A stretch of DNA of 64,000 bases from Desarmillaria ectypa (lineage: Eukaryota; Basidiomycota; Agaricomycetes; Agaricales; Physalacriaceae), in contig JAUDYN010000009.1 of assembly GCA_030407005.1 (NCBI GenBank), forward strand, positions 2,232,001-2,296,000, written 5' to 3'. Below, one piece after another: positions 48,129 to 58,530 of the stretch. The notes under the pieces are model-generated. The model had not been told where the DNA came from. It did not search any database and saw nothing but the letters and a program-made list of their open reading frames with translations. The position numbers were made by a program, and so were the translations under genes. Every line of letters starts with the position of its first letter. Position 1 is the first letter of the stretch.

Positions 48129-51100
48129 TCATAACCAGGCTTCTAAAATCTTGGGTGCATTCCGCAATTCATCCCTTGTTTTCCATTCATCCTCATTTTC
48201 TGGTAGTCCTACCCATCGCACTCTGTATTTCTTGATACGACGGTGCTTTCCAGCAGCCTTGAACATCCTTTCTGCGACTATCTTTTCTACTTCAATCTCA
48301 GGTAGCTGTTCAAAGTCTGCTCGATTCAAGCACTTAGTAGGTCTTTCACCAAGTTCAGGAGGAGATTGTAAGTACTTCTCAAGATGAGCAATGTTGAGGA
48401 TTGGGTGGATGCCATACGATGTGGGTAACCTTAATTGATATGTCACCGGGCTGATCTTTTTGATGATTTCGAAGGGTCCATCATATTTCATTAGGAGTTT
48501 CTTTCCTCGCCCTCGGACATCCTTCAGTAGTTCCAATGTATGGGGATTTAGTACTACCCAATCTCCTTCTTCAAATTCCGAGGTGAGTCTACCTTGATTG
48601 TAGTACTTTTGTTGGTAGGATTGACTGAGTTTCAAGGCTTCCTTGGCTCGCACTCGTTCGGCTTCAAATTGTTCCACCATGTCAACAGCTTTATCATTCT
48701 CATGAGTGAGACGTACATGATCTGGCTCCTGTCCGGCTGCTATGTGGCTGCCAAGAGGGCGAGGGATATATCCAGGGATGGTCAAAAGAGAAGACCCGGT
48801 GATCGGAGTGAAACCATAGAGCAGATAAGCAGGAGCATACCCAGTACTCGTATGGGGTGTTGTATTGTATGATAGAGCCAGTCCATTCAAGTACTGATTC
48901 CAGTCATCCCTGTCCGGACCAATATAAGCTCTTAAGGCTATTTCCAATCCTTGGTTTAATATCTCAGTTTGTCCATCAGCTTGTGGGTGGTGAGCTGTAG
49001 TTAGTGCTCGCTTCATTCCCATGAGTTTGCAAGTTTCCTTCCAGAAACTGTGACGCCATCTAGAGTCTCGGTCTGTAATAACTTGTGAAGGAATGCCGAA
49101 CTTAGAAATGACATGCTCAAAAAATAATCGAGCTGTGGCGTCTTCTGTGATAGTGGTGGCGCAAGGGATAAAAATAGCATATTTCGTGAGCTTGTCAACT
49201 ATGACTAGAATGTTGTCATATCCTGATGCGTTTGGCAGTTCGGGAATAAAGTCCATTGATACTACCTCGAATGGCCGAGTAGGAATAGGAATGGGTTGAA
49301 GGAGTCCAACTGGACCATGGCGTCGAGGTTTTGTTTTTTGGCAAATATCACAAGTACTTACATATTTCCTCAGGTCACGAGACATACCTGGCCAATAATG
49401 AGTTGCTGCAAGCCGATTATAGCATCTGTGGTACCCCCCATGTGCGGACTCAGTCAGTGAGTTATGAATTTGATCCATGATCTCTACTTGTAATGACCGG
49501 GGTACGCAGAGACGATTGTTTCCATTGCTGTCTTCGAAATAAAGCAAGCCCTCATGGGAGTAATAATATTGGGGAAACTGTGGTGTTACTTGACCTTTAG
49601 GGTCCTGTAATGAAGCGAGAACTTTGGCAAAGTGTGGATCATCTGTATAAGCCTTTCTCCAAGCCTCTATTTCCTCCGAGGCTATTCCAACGAGTAGAGA
49701 GTATGACTGGGCACCACACATGCGAGTTGTCCCTATGACCTCAGATCCATAGATTAAAGGAATATCTCCTAGCTCAACAGCAAATTCATCCTGTTTCAAG
49801 TTCTCAGATGTGATGAATTTAGAGCCTATGGTAAGAAGTTTCTCTTCAAATCTCGGTCCAAGCTCCTCATACATGTTGTGCATGGGATCATTATCCAAAT
49901 TCGATTTTGATAGATTGACAGGCTCTGTGGCATCGGATAAAGGACCATCTTGAGGAGGGAGACGCCGCCGTAAACGTGAGATTGGATCCACATTTGAGTG
50001 AACACGCCCTGCTCGGTGAATGATATGCAAATTTGGGTAAGCAGCAAATATTGTGCCCCAAGTTAGTAAACGTCGGTTTATGTTCTGAAATGTACGACTC
50101 CAGGTGAGAGCAGCATGATCTGTTACGGCTAGTATTTTTTCACCCTCAATATATGGTTGGAACTTGATTAGTGCTTCCTTGAGTGCTAAAGCCTCGCGTT
50201 CAGTAGGGGAGTAGTTCCTTTCAGCTGATTTCAATACACGCGACCAATAACAAATGACACGTTCAATATAGACAGTAGTATCCTCGAATTTTGATGCCCA
50301 AGTTCCTGGCATTGGTACATCATTGCATTCCTTAGAAATACACGGAACTAGCTGGGGTATTGCCTCCTTCTTGTCAAAGGCACTCTTTAAGCGATCATAT
50401 ATACGAGTTCCCTTCAGATCTTGCACGAGTATTGGCTGAACTTGTTGGAGAATTCCGGCAAGTCCATAATCGCAAGCATCTGTATACACACGGTAAGGTA
50501 ATCCTCGTGTGGCATAGCCTCGTACTGGTGCATGCGACAAGACTTGCTTTCCTAATTTAAAGGCTTCGTCGTGTAATTCAGTCCAGACCCAAGGTGTTCC
50601 TTTCTTTAGTAACTGGAACAGAGGATGGGCGATCCAAGCATAAAATGGAATGTAAGCTGAAAAGTATACCATCATTCCAAGGAAGGTCTGAAGCTCATGC
50701 ACATTGCGAGGAGTCTCTAGCATCATTATAGCTTCAACCTTTTCCTTATGGGTGGACATGCCAAGGCGGGATACCTTCTGTCCTAGTAGAAGAAGTGATT
50801 GGTATGCGAAATGACATTTTGGCAGTGAAAGAGTTATTCCTGATCCTTTAATAGCCTTGAGTATCTTGTCTACATGTTGTAAGTGCTCCTCAAATGATGA
50901 AGAGAAAATAACAATGTCATCGATGTAGACTAATGCAAAGATCCAGAGGAAAGGTGCCAAAATGTTCTGCATGACCCGTTGAAAAACACTGGGTCCGTTC
51001 CTATATCCAAATGGCATTCGTGTAAATTGCCAGAGTCCTCTATGGCAACGAAATGCCAGCTTCTCCCTAGAATTCTCATGTACAATCAGTTGCGTGAATC

Positions 51101-54100
51101 CCGATAATGCGTCTAGAGTAGTAAGCCATTGAGATCCACTGAGAGCCTGCATGATATCATCTTGTTTCGGAAGGGGAAATTCATCAGGGATAACCATTGA
51201 GTTAAGTTTTCGGTAGTCAATAACCATGCGGGGTTTATTATTGCGGTAGACGATGAAGGCTGGAGCTGCCCAAGGACTTTTGGATGGCTCAATTACTCCA
51301 AGCTGTATCCAAGAATCTATCTGCTTATCCATGACTTCACGATTAGCTGGAGAGACAGGGAATGGAGGCAATGAAATGGGCTGAGCATCAGGCTTCAGTT
51401 TTATCTCCACTCTCGCATCATTTGTTCCTAGTCTACCATCAAGCCCAAAAGCCTGTGAATTGTCAAGGATAACTAGTTCAAGATTTCTCTTTTGCTCCTC
51501 CGTCAGGTGGGGAGAAATGTCGAGAGAACTCAAAACTTCAGCAAAGGCAATAGAGTCAGGAGGCGAATCTGCAGTTTTAGGACCTCCTTCAATGGGCTCT
51601 GTGGAAGCTGGATCATCCGGTTCAGATGCATTACGTTGTGCCTTAGATGTGACTTCAGATTCACTTTGGATCATAAGGCTCAATGTCCCCATAGTGTTGG
51701 ATCTGGAGATCTGTGCCTTGACTAGTTCTTGAATAAAGTATGCATGTCTCTGCTTTACATCTGAATTGTCTTGTTGCTTGTCCAGCCAGTTCCGAGGATT
51801 CCGAGCCTTGCCTACTATCTGCCCCTTGCTTATCACTACAGGTGCATCAGAGAAGTTGGAGATGTGTAGAAAGGCTTGATCCTTGGAAATGAGAGAATCG
51901 GGTGAGCCATAGAAGTTGCGCTGGTTATTATCTTGGCTGATTTGTCTTTCCACAAATAGATCATTCCCATTGGACGGAAACGAGGCATCTATGGGCACCT
52001 TCACGCTAGATTCAGGTGGTATCACCACTCGTTCTCGTGCGTGGACCTCTCCTCGTGCTATAGATCGTTTCCTCCGTTGGCGGATTTTCTGGGACCATCG
52101 ATGTAAGCGTTGCTTTGCAAGGCGGGAGGTAGCTTCTGGAAGTACTCGGACTTGAAATGTTCTGCCTTGTAAATCTACAATGGCTGGCGTAGTTGAGCTC
52201 TCCACTTCTAACTCTCTTCCAGTATCCCCGAATACAAGATAACTCGATCCATCCTTGCGTAGGATAGAGATTGAATATTGGTCTGCAAAGTCATTTCCTA
52301 GTATGAAGGGGGTAGTCATTCCATCGACCACATATGCATCCACATTGATTTTGACGGGCCCATTTTGTGTTTCAAAGAAGAGGTCAATATTAATGTACCC
52401 AGATATTGTTGAGTTTCCTGTAACTTGTACAAGGTTTATCTTCTGTCCTACATGAATTTTAGGTTTAGAAGTTAAAGCTTGTAAGGCTTCCCTTGAAATC
52501 AGTGTGATATCGGATCCCGAGTCAATTATGACTTTCAAGACGTCTAATCCTTTACCATTAATTCCTGCATAAGTTGCTGTCGCCTTGCTTCCAAGGAATG
52601 TACAACCTGACGGCCGTTCCATGCATTTCTTTAGCTCCAATAGGTGCGGTTTACCTGCAGATTCAGCTGGAGATTGGTAACTGATATGGAAAGTACGTTT
52701 AAACCTCCTTTGCAGCCTTTCTAGACGTCGTCGTTCCTTCCTAGCAAAGGGGGAGAATTCCGGATGAGTCTCGTAGGCTGTGCAAGGGGTTTCTGCCTTC
52801 ACTTTGAGGGTACTAACCTTCTGCGAAGATCTGGTAGACTGAAGGTCTGTCTCAATGTTAGAGTTGTCATCTGATACTCCCCCCAGGGCTGAATGGTCAT
52901 CAGCATTGTTTTGGCATGGCGCCACGAATCTGCATGAGCTATCAGTAGTCTGGAGGGCTGAATCAAAATCCTGCTCGACTTCCATTTCATAGTACAGTTC
53001 ATCATATTCATCCTGAGCTTGGAGATCTGTGATATTGGATTCAGCTAGTCGAGTCCTCGTGGTACGCATCCCTTCATAGTGATGTTTGCATTCTGAATCC
53101 CAATGCTCACCACTTCCACAGTGCCTGCATGGTCTAGCTCCTACATCCTTAGGAGCCTTCTTGCGACGCGTCTTGTTTGCATCGTCCTTAGGGAATGGAG
53201 GAGTGAAAGGATGGTTTGTTGCACCAACCAGGCGGGCATGAGAGGTCCGATAAGGTGAACTGTATTTATCTTGATTCTGGCGAAGCTCATAAGTGTTCAG
53301 AGTACGTGTCCGATAGTTTGGGTCTAGCCGTAGGAGCTGGTCCTCATGGAAACGTATACTAGATTGGAATTCTACTGCTGTTTCATACAATTGGACAGTG
53401 AGTACCGTGTTCCAGTTCAATGGTGCTCCATCCATTACTTGACTGATTAACTCTGAGTCAGTAAGTGTGAAGGCCGTGTTCAGCAACTCGGATTTCCGAA
53501 TGTAATATTCGCTTGGTGATTCACGTGCATGCCCTAGTTGTCGGTAGGTGGCTTGTCTGGCTCGGTCTTTCTGTCGTTCCCACCAACGCCGATTCATGTA
53601 GTAGTCCGTTATTCCTTCGCGTAGCGTGGCCCAATTTGTCTCAAGGTCCAGGCGATAACGGAGAGGCAGGGAATAATACCATCGGTCAGCCTCTCCTTGC
53701 AGTCTCTTTGGTGTAATGCGGCCAAGGTCTTTAAAAACTGAATCGCTCATGGAAGCAAGATCATTGACCTTCAATATCCAGGCTACAATGGTGTCTGGAT
53801 TACCGTCCCAGGTGGGAACATCCCCCATCTTGAGTTTAGTGTCAAAATGAATTCCGGAATTTTCAGAGCGTACTGGTCGAAGAGTCGTCTGCAGATGGTG
53901 CGATGCTTGATGAGGGTGACTGTGATAGCTACGATGCCTATGATGACTGCTACCACCACCGCTCCGATCTGGATCTGGATCTAAGTCGTTTTGATTCCGG
54001 ATTTCTTCGTCTGAAGATTCCTTATTGCTTTCAGTATCGGATTGGGGCTGATATGACGAGGCACGCATGCTCTTGTGTGCTCGCATACTGAAACCATGCG

Positions 54101-55016
54101 ACTTATTGAATTTTGAATTAGTGCGAAGTGATGAATGTCCAAGAATCTCGGCGGCTCTAGTAGAAAGTTGGGATGCATGTCGGCTACCATGTCGTGGTTC
54201 TTCCTCCCCCACTGCAGCACGTCGTACTGATTCCCATTCCCAAGTCGCAGGCGAGGCTTTGGTCACAGATTTATGACGCTTAGATGACGTGAGGTTTATT
54301 GGTGTCTCTTCCTCTTCTGTCTTAATGCGAGCTTGATCAGCATTGTGCTGTGCTGCAATAAGATCTTCATGTAGGATTTGGCGTACTCCCAGGTTGGCCC
54401 AGTCATGGCATGCATCGAGCATGTAGAGGAAATTCTCAATGCGAATACGGAAATGTAATGCGTATATCTCAAAATCATTGACTGTCAAACCTTTCGTAAT
54501 GTCAACGCCCCAGGTTGGAATCTTCAAGTCAGAGTATCCGAATGCAGAAAGGGACTTGGAGGCCATCGCATGACGGGTCGCGAGCCTGATTCGTAGGTCC
54601 TGATACGAATTCTCCTTCAACTTATACATGGTCTCCCCCTTCGTGGTGGTACATGTCAAAACATGCGTGAGAAGTGTGTCCATCATCGCCGTTTCTTCTG
54701 GAAACGTCTTCGTATACTGATTATGAGTTAGCATGCGAGCCGTGCGCAAGCCATTTCCCACGTTTGAGCTAAGCTTGAGAATTTGCAGGGCTCGTTCTCT
54801 ACGTTCTCTGAGACTTGAATGCCTCGCAAATGTGGATGAGGGAACGCAAGTGGGCCATGAGCGAATGACCTCTTGTATAGTATCTTCGTCAATGTCTTCA
54901 AGGTCTGTGGGCACTATCAGAGGGACTAGATTTTCTGGAAAGTCGAAATCTCCCTCCTGCGGAGGATGAGTTGGTGAAGAAACTCTAGAGCTGGGAAGTG
55001 AAGTGTGGTCGGCCAT
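48129..55016 (-). CDS. Gag-Pol polyprotein of young chromovirus, intact
   Basis: A single frame of 2295 codons with no gag-pol shift or stop. Domains in order are: a long N-terminal gag extension rich in Ser/His (about 1-400); capsid-like gag (about 400-600); CCHC zinc knuckle C-x2-C-x4-H-x4-C at 630-643; aspartic protease with IIDSG (Asp832); reverse transcriptase about 1240-1420 with VYIDD (Tyr1364-Asp1367); RNase H starting YTDACDYG (Asp1513); integrase with an H-x3-H / CDIC zinc site (Cys1889, Cys1892) and catalytic Asp1922, Asp1982, Glu2018 (Asp-35-Glu spacing correct); and a C-terminal chromodomain about 2241-2295. The start at 55016 lies 107 nt inside the 5' LTR. All catalytic residues I can check are present. 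It copies and integrates the element; the chromodomain probably targets heterochromatin. Confidence 0.95.
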   Translation of the reverse strand: MADHTSLPSSRVSSPTHPPQEGDFDFPENLVPLIVPTDLEDIDEDTIQEVIRSWPTCVPSSTFARHSSLRERRERALQILKLSSNVGNGLRTARMLTHNQYTKTFPEETAMMDTLLTHVLTCTTTKGETMYKLKENSYQDLRIRLATRHAMASKSLSAFGYSDLKIPTWGVDITKGLTVNDFEIYALHFRIRIENFLYMLDACHDWANLGVRQILHEDLIAAQHNADQARIKTEEEETPINLTSSKRHKSVTKASPATWEWESVRRAAVGEEEPRHGSRHASQLSTRAAEILGHSSLRTNSKFNKSHGFSMRAHKSMRASSYQPQSDTESNKESSDEEIRNQNDLDPDPDRSGGGSSHHRHRSYHSHPHQASHHLQTTLRPVRSENSGIHFDTKLKMGDVPTWDGNPDTIVAWILKVNDLASMSDSVFKDLGRITPKRLQGEADRWYYSLPLRYRLDLETNWATLREGITDYYMNRRWWERQKDRARQATYRQLGHARESPSEYYIRKSELLNTAFTLTDSELISQVMDGAPLNWNTVLTVQLYETAVEFQSSIRFHEDQLLRLDPNYRTRTLNTYELRQNQDKYSSPYRTSHARLVGATNHPFTPPFPKDDANKTRRKKAPKDVGARPCRHCGSGEHWDSECKHHYEGMRTTRTRLAESNITDLQAQDEYDELYYEMEVEQDFDSALQTTDSSCRFVAPCQNNADDHSALGGVSDDNSNIETDLQSTRSSQKVSTLKVKAETPCTAYETHPEFSPFARKERRRLERLQRRFKRTFHISYQSPAESAGKPHLLELKKCMERPSGCTFLGSKATATYAGINGKGLDVLKVIIDSGSDITLISREALQALTSKPKIHVGQKINLVQVTGNSTISGYINIDLFFETQNGPVKINVDAYVVDGMTTPFILGNDFADQYSISILRKDGSSYLVFGDTGRELEVESSTTPAIVDLQGRTFQVRVLPEATSRLAKQRLHRWSQKIRQRRKRSIARGEVHARERVVIPPESSVKVPIDASFPSNGNDLFVERQISQDNNQRNFYGSPDSLISKDQAFLHISNFSDAPVVISKGQIVGKARNPRNWLDKQQDNSDVKQRHAYFIQELVKAQISRSNTMGTLSLMIQSESEVTSKAQRNASEPDDPASTEPIEGGPKTADSPPDSIAFAEVLSSLDISPHLTEEQKRNLELVILDNSQAFGLDGRLGTNDARVEIKLKPDAQPISLPPFPVSPANREVMDKQIDSWIQLGVIEPSKSPWAAPAFIVYRNNKPRMVIDYRKLNSMVIPDEFPLPKQDDIMQALSGSQWLTTLDALSGFTQLIVHENSREKLAFRCHRGLWQFTRMPFGYRNGPSVFQRVMQNILAPFLWIFALVYIDDIVIFSSSFEEHLQHVDKILKAIKGSGITLSLPKCHFAYQSLLLLGQKVSRLGMSTHKEKVEAIMMLETPRNVHELQTFLGMMVYFSAYIPFYAWIAHPLFQLLKKGTPWVWTELHDEAFKLGKQVLSHAPVRGYATRGLPYRVYTDACDYGLAGILQQVQPILVQDLKGTRIYDRLKSAFDKKEAIPQLVPCISKECNDVPMPGTWASKFEDTTVYIERVICYWSRVLKSAERNYSPTEREALALKEALIKFQPYIEGEKILAVTDHAALTWSRTFQNINRRLLTWGTIFAAYPNLHIIHRAGRVHSNVDPISRLRRRLPPQDGPLSDATEPVNLSKSNLDNDPMHNMYEELGPRFEEKLLTIGSKFITSENLKQDEFAVELGDIPLIYGSEVIGTTRMCGAQSYSLLVGIASEEIEAWRKAYTDDPHFAKVLASLQDPKGQVTPQFPQYYYSHEGLLYFEDSNGNNRLCVPRSLQVEIMDQIHNSLTESAHGGYHRCYNRLAATHYWPGMSRDLRKYVSTCDICQKTKPRRHGPVGLLQPIPIPTRPFEVVSMDFIPELPNASGYDNILVIVDKLTKYAIFIPCATTITEDATARLFFEHVISKFGIPSQVITDRDSRWRHSFWKETCKLMGMKRALTTAHHPQADGQTEILNQGLEIALRAYIGPDRDDWNQYLNGLALSYNTTPHTSTGYAPAYLLYGFTPITGSSLLTIPGYIPRPLGSHIAAGQEPDHVRLTHENDKAVDMVEQFEAERVRAKEALKLSQSYQQKYYNQGRLTSEFEEGDWVVLNPHTLELLKDVRGRGKKLLMKYDGPFEIIKKISPVTYQLRLPTSYGIHPILNIAHLEKYLQSPPELGERPTKCLNRADFEQLPEIEVEKIVAERMFKAAGKHRRIKKYRVRWVGLPENEDEWKTRDELRNAPKILEAWL

Positions 55017-55105
55017 TTAGGCAGCGCTCTGATGCGAGAAGATGGGTGATAGTTTGCTGAGAAGGGTCGGAAAGAGTAGCACAATGAATTCCTTCTACAA
55101 GGTAA

Positions 55106-55123
55106 ATACAATGTGTCCACCAG
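55106..55123 (-). other. Putative primer-binding site of young chromovirus
   Basis: One base inside the 5' LTR the minus strand reads TGGTGGACACATTG. The leading TGG suits pairing with the CCA end of a tRNA. I cannot say which tRNA. Confidence 0.5.
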
Positions 55124-55620
55124 TGTTAGGAATCCGGCTAATTTGACTAAGTACGATCCTGTAGTACTAGTTCAAGAACTATGCCGAAAGCGAATGTAGA
55201 ATAATGGGTCCAGTTTTACCAAGAAGGCTCCGACCGAGAGTTTAGCAAGCGCTAGGCGTAGCTAAGAAGATCCGAAAAGCGCTTGGCGTAGTCGGTAAGC
55301 GAGATGTTCGGCAAGCGCTTGGCGTAACCGACCTCTTTCACTTAGGTTCACACTAGGTCGTGGAGTTCAAGAAGTAAAAATTAGATATCCTTTTGCATAC
55401 TACGATACTCGAATATATATATTGTACTTGAGTGAAGGTTCTGGAAGATGATAGTCACAAGAATATACTGGAAGAGTATCGAAGAAGGTAGAAGAAGAAG
55501 GAAAAAGAAAGAAAAAGAAAGAAAGGAGAAATAACGAAAATTATATAATTATTCGTGATAATTGGTACAGTAAGTGGTCGGTGACTGTTGACTAATGTTA
55601 CCTGACTGACATCCATAACA
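55124..55620 (-). repeat. 5' LTR of young chromovirus
   Basis: 497 bp, identical to 46306-46802 except at two CG/CA sites. Confidence 0.95.
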
Positions 55621-55625
55621 TGATC
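55621..55625. repeat. Target-site duplication TGATC, right copy
   Basis: Matches 46301-46305. Confidence 0.9.
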
Positions 55626-58530
55626 TGTCCAGATTTTGATGGTTTCTTTGGCACCCATGAGATAATGATGCCACTCTTCTAGAGCTAACATGATTGCTAG
55701 TAACTCTTTATCATAAATCTTGTAGTTGCGCTCAGTGACTGTTAGCACTTTTGACATGAATGCTACAGGTCGCCACTTGCCATTCTGTTCTTGACTTAGA
55801 ACAGTGCCAATGGCTCTGTTGCTGGCGTCGGCCTCTACTCGGAATTTCCTGTCATCAGAGGGAATGGTTAGAACTATGTTCATCATCATCAACTTCTTGA
55901 GTTGTGAGAACACTTGTTCTTGTTCTGATCCTCACGTCCAGTCTACTTTTCCAATTAACTGGGTAAGGGGATGCACGATCTTGGAATAGTTGCGGATGAA
56001 CTTGTGATAAAAGTTCATGAATCCTAAGAAAGACTGTAATTCTTTCTTCTTCGTCAGGGCTGGCCATTCCACTATTCCAGTAATCTTGACTGGATCCATG
56101 CGAATGGCATCTTCGCTGATGATCACCCCCAAGTACTTGGTCTCTAGTACTTCAAACTCGCATTTCTCGGCTTTGAGGAACAGCTTGTTCTCTCAGAGCC
56201 TTTGGAGTACTTGTCGAACTATATCTCAGTGTTCAGACAGGGATTTCATGAAGATAAGGATATCGTCGAGGTAAATGGTAACCTTCTCTCCAGCGATTAA
56301 ATCCTTGAATATGTTGTTCATCATCCACTGGAACATAGCGGGTGAATTCATGAGACCAAAGAACATTACCATAGCTTCAAAGAGACCTCAGTTAGTCCTG
56401 AATGTGGCTTTCTCTTCATCTCCATCTCTAATGTGGACATTGTTATATCCCCAATGAATGTCCAGTTTGGAGAAATACTTGGCTCTGCATAACTTGTCAA
56501 TGAGTTTGGAGATTAGAGGAAGGTGATAACGATTCTTAATCGTCATTTTGTTCAGTTTTTGGTAATCCTGAACAGGTCGTAACAAGCCATCCTTTTTCTT
56601 TATGAAGAAGAAAGGAGAGGCAAATGGGGATTTCGAGGGACAGATTTGTCCCAAGTCTAAGTTCTTATTGCGGAACTTGTCAAGCTGTTCTTGCTCATTT
56701 TGGTTGAGTGGGTAGACTTTACAGTCTAATGTGGATTTTGCATTGGGGACTAGCTCGATTGCATGATCCCAAGGTCTTCATTCAGGTAGGTCATCAAAGC
56801 TTTCTTTTGAGAATAAATCTCTAAAGCTCTGATACTGAGGAGGCACAAGCTCCTCAAATGTCTGTTTCAGTTTCTTGGCATTTGCTGCTGCTGCTAGTTC
56901 ATTTGCATGGTGGACCACTTGAAGAATGATTTCTTCTTGCATATTGATGGCAAGAATACTTTCGCCTTCTTCTAACTCTTCATCCCACCAGTCTTCTTCA
57001 TCTGCATTGTGTAGCATGAAAGGAGTTTTGATGCAATGGCATCGTCCAAACATCATGGTTCCTGCCTTCCAGTTGACAAAAGGATTATGGCATTTAAGCC
57101 AGTCATGGCCCAAGTACATGGTCTTGGAACCCAAGTCAGTGACTGCAAGGTCGATTCATTTGCTGTGGTCTCCAATAGTCATTTGGAGTTCCACAAATTC
57201 AGTGACATCGCCTGCCTTGTTGCAGGTTCCATCTGCATTGTAGACTGGAATTGGGGTGGTGGCCTTTCAGGTGTCCAACTGATGTTGTTGGACATAGGTT
57301 TGGTTGATAGAGCTGCCTGTACAGCCACTATCCAACAACACTTGGGTTGTCAATGTCTGCTTCCCTGTACAAGGAGAGAGCTGGATATCCACCAAGAAAT
57401 CTCGTCCTAAGCTCTTGGTACTGCAGATATAGCAGATTGGTTCATGGAGTTCATAAAGCTGCTCACATGCAAGACTCTCTCCAGTTCTTAAGCTCTGAAT
57501 GAGCTCATCGTCTATCTCTCCAAGTTATTTGGGATGAACCCAAATGGAAAGAACTGTCTTGGCAGCAGCCAAGTCTGTGGAGCTGCGAACTGCATGCAGA
57601 GTCCAGTCGATCCTGAATGGTCTGTACCATTGATGATCACATGCCTTCCTTTCGGACAGGGCTTCGAGGTTTGGTGCTTCTCTATTGGGCAAGACTTCGG
57701 AGTTCGGTACCCCCTTGTTAGGCAGGATTTTGGGTTCGGTGCTTCCCAATTGGGCAAGACTTTGGGTTCTAGACTGTTTGGTTTGCCACAGTTTAAAGGC
57801 AGTGTTGTCGTCTTCATCAGGTACTTCGACGATGGTGGTCCTACTGGAGTGCCCCCTCTTTATTGCCTGGGCACTAGCGACTTCCCCCTGTTCTTCAGCT
57901 GTAGTTCGCTCGGGAACTTGCCAGGCCTCAGAAGGAGTCTGGTATCAGCTTGAGGCATTTGAGGTTCCACTTCTACTAGCCATTGTGGCAGAGTACTGAG
58001 CTTCTGCATCCAGGGTGAATCTCATCAGCATTGCCTGTGGCTCTGCAATTGGCTGTTCTCCCACTGGTCCGGCTAGCATGTGGCCCTGGTCCTGGCCTTG
58101 GTGGGCACTCTCCTGGTCCCCTGCCGACCCTGGCAAGGCTGGTGGTCTTGTCCCTCTGCTTGAGGAGGACACTGAGGCATTTGGACTTCTGGGAGGTCCA
58201 AAGGAGTCCCGCCTACTACCCTCTGACCATCGCTGATTGCTCAGTGGCGTATCTGGTGAGCCAAGCTCGTTGGACTTCATGGCAGCACTAGCACCACCTG
58301 GCAAGTCCTGCACCTCATCGGGGGTTTGGGAATTGTCACTACAGATACTTGTGTCAGCTTCTTGAAGGAGGATGATGTACCTGTTCTTTTTCGATTCTTG
58401 ATTTGTCTTCGGCTTCAGGGTCTGTGAAGTCATAGAATATATATTCGTATTTGCCAATGATTGTCTATGTTTATAGTAATTAGTCCAACCTGCAGAAACT
58501 GAGGACTCACCTTCTTGAGACTTGGTCAAG
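55626..58530 (-). pseudogene. Protease, reverse transcriptase and RNase H start of middle chromovirus
   Basis: The 5' half of pol, read right to left. A polar linker (57945-58529) is followed by short tandem repeats (about 57655-57785). The protease motif LLDSGCTGSS has its DSG at 57332-57324; LGHDWLKCHNP follows near 57110. Reverse transcriptase runs from about 56640 (SPFASPFFFIKKKDG; FSKLD near 56470) with YLDD at 56273-56262. RNase H starts near 55830 (VEADASNRAIG) and runs to WTDH at the young-element insertion. In-frame stops and shifts occur at several places (about 57165, 56775, 56390, 56225, 55930). The domain order is standard Ty3/Gypsy. Confidence 0.85.
57655..57785 (-). repeat. Four imperfect ~33-bp tandem repeats in pol linker of middle element
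   Basis: Units resembling CAAGACTTCGGAGTTCGGTA followed by a TTGGG/TTAGG end repeat about every 32-33 bases. In frame they encode about 11-residue units (for example PNREAPNLEAL, PNKGVPNSEVL). Confidence 0.6.

Larger units (their letters stand above)
46306..55620 (-). mobile_element. Young, apparently intact Ty3/Gypsy chromovirus nested in the middle element
   Basis: 9315 bp, minus-strand orientation. The LTRs at 46306-46802 and 55124-55620 are each 497 bp and differ at two sites only, both CG versus CA. A perfect TSD, TGATC. A putative primer-binding site and polypurine tract are present. It encodes one uninterrupted 2295-codon Gag-Pol with all expected domains and a terminal chromodomain, plus an extra 3' ORF. 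It is inserted in the RNase H region of the middle element, in the same orientation. CpG density is normal, unlike the surrounding repeats. It is probably recent and may be competent for transposition. Confidence 0.95.
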
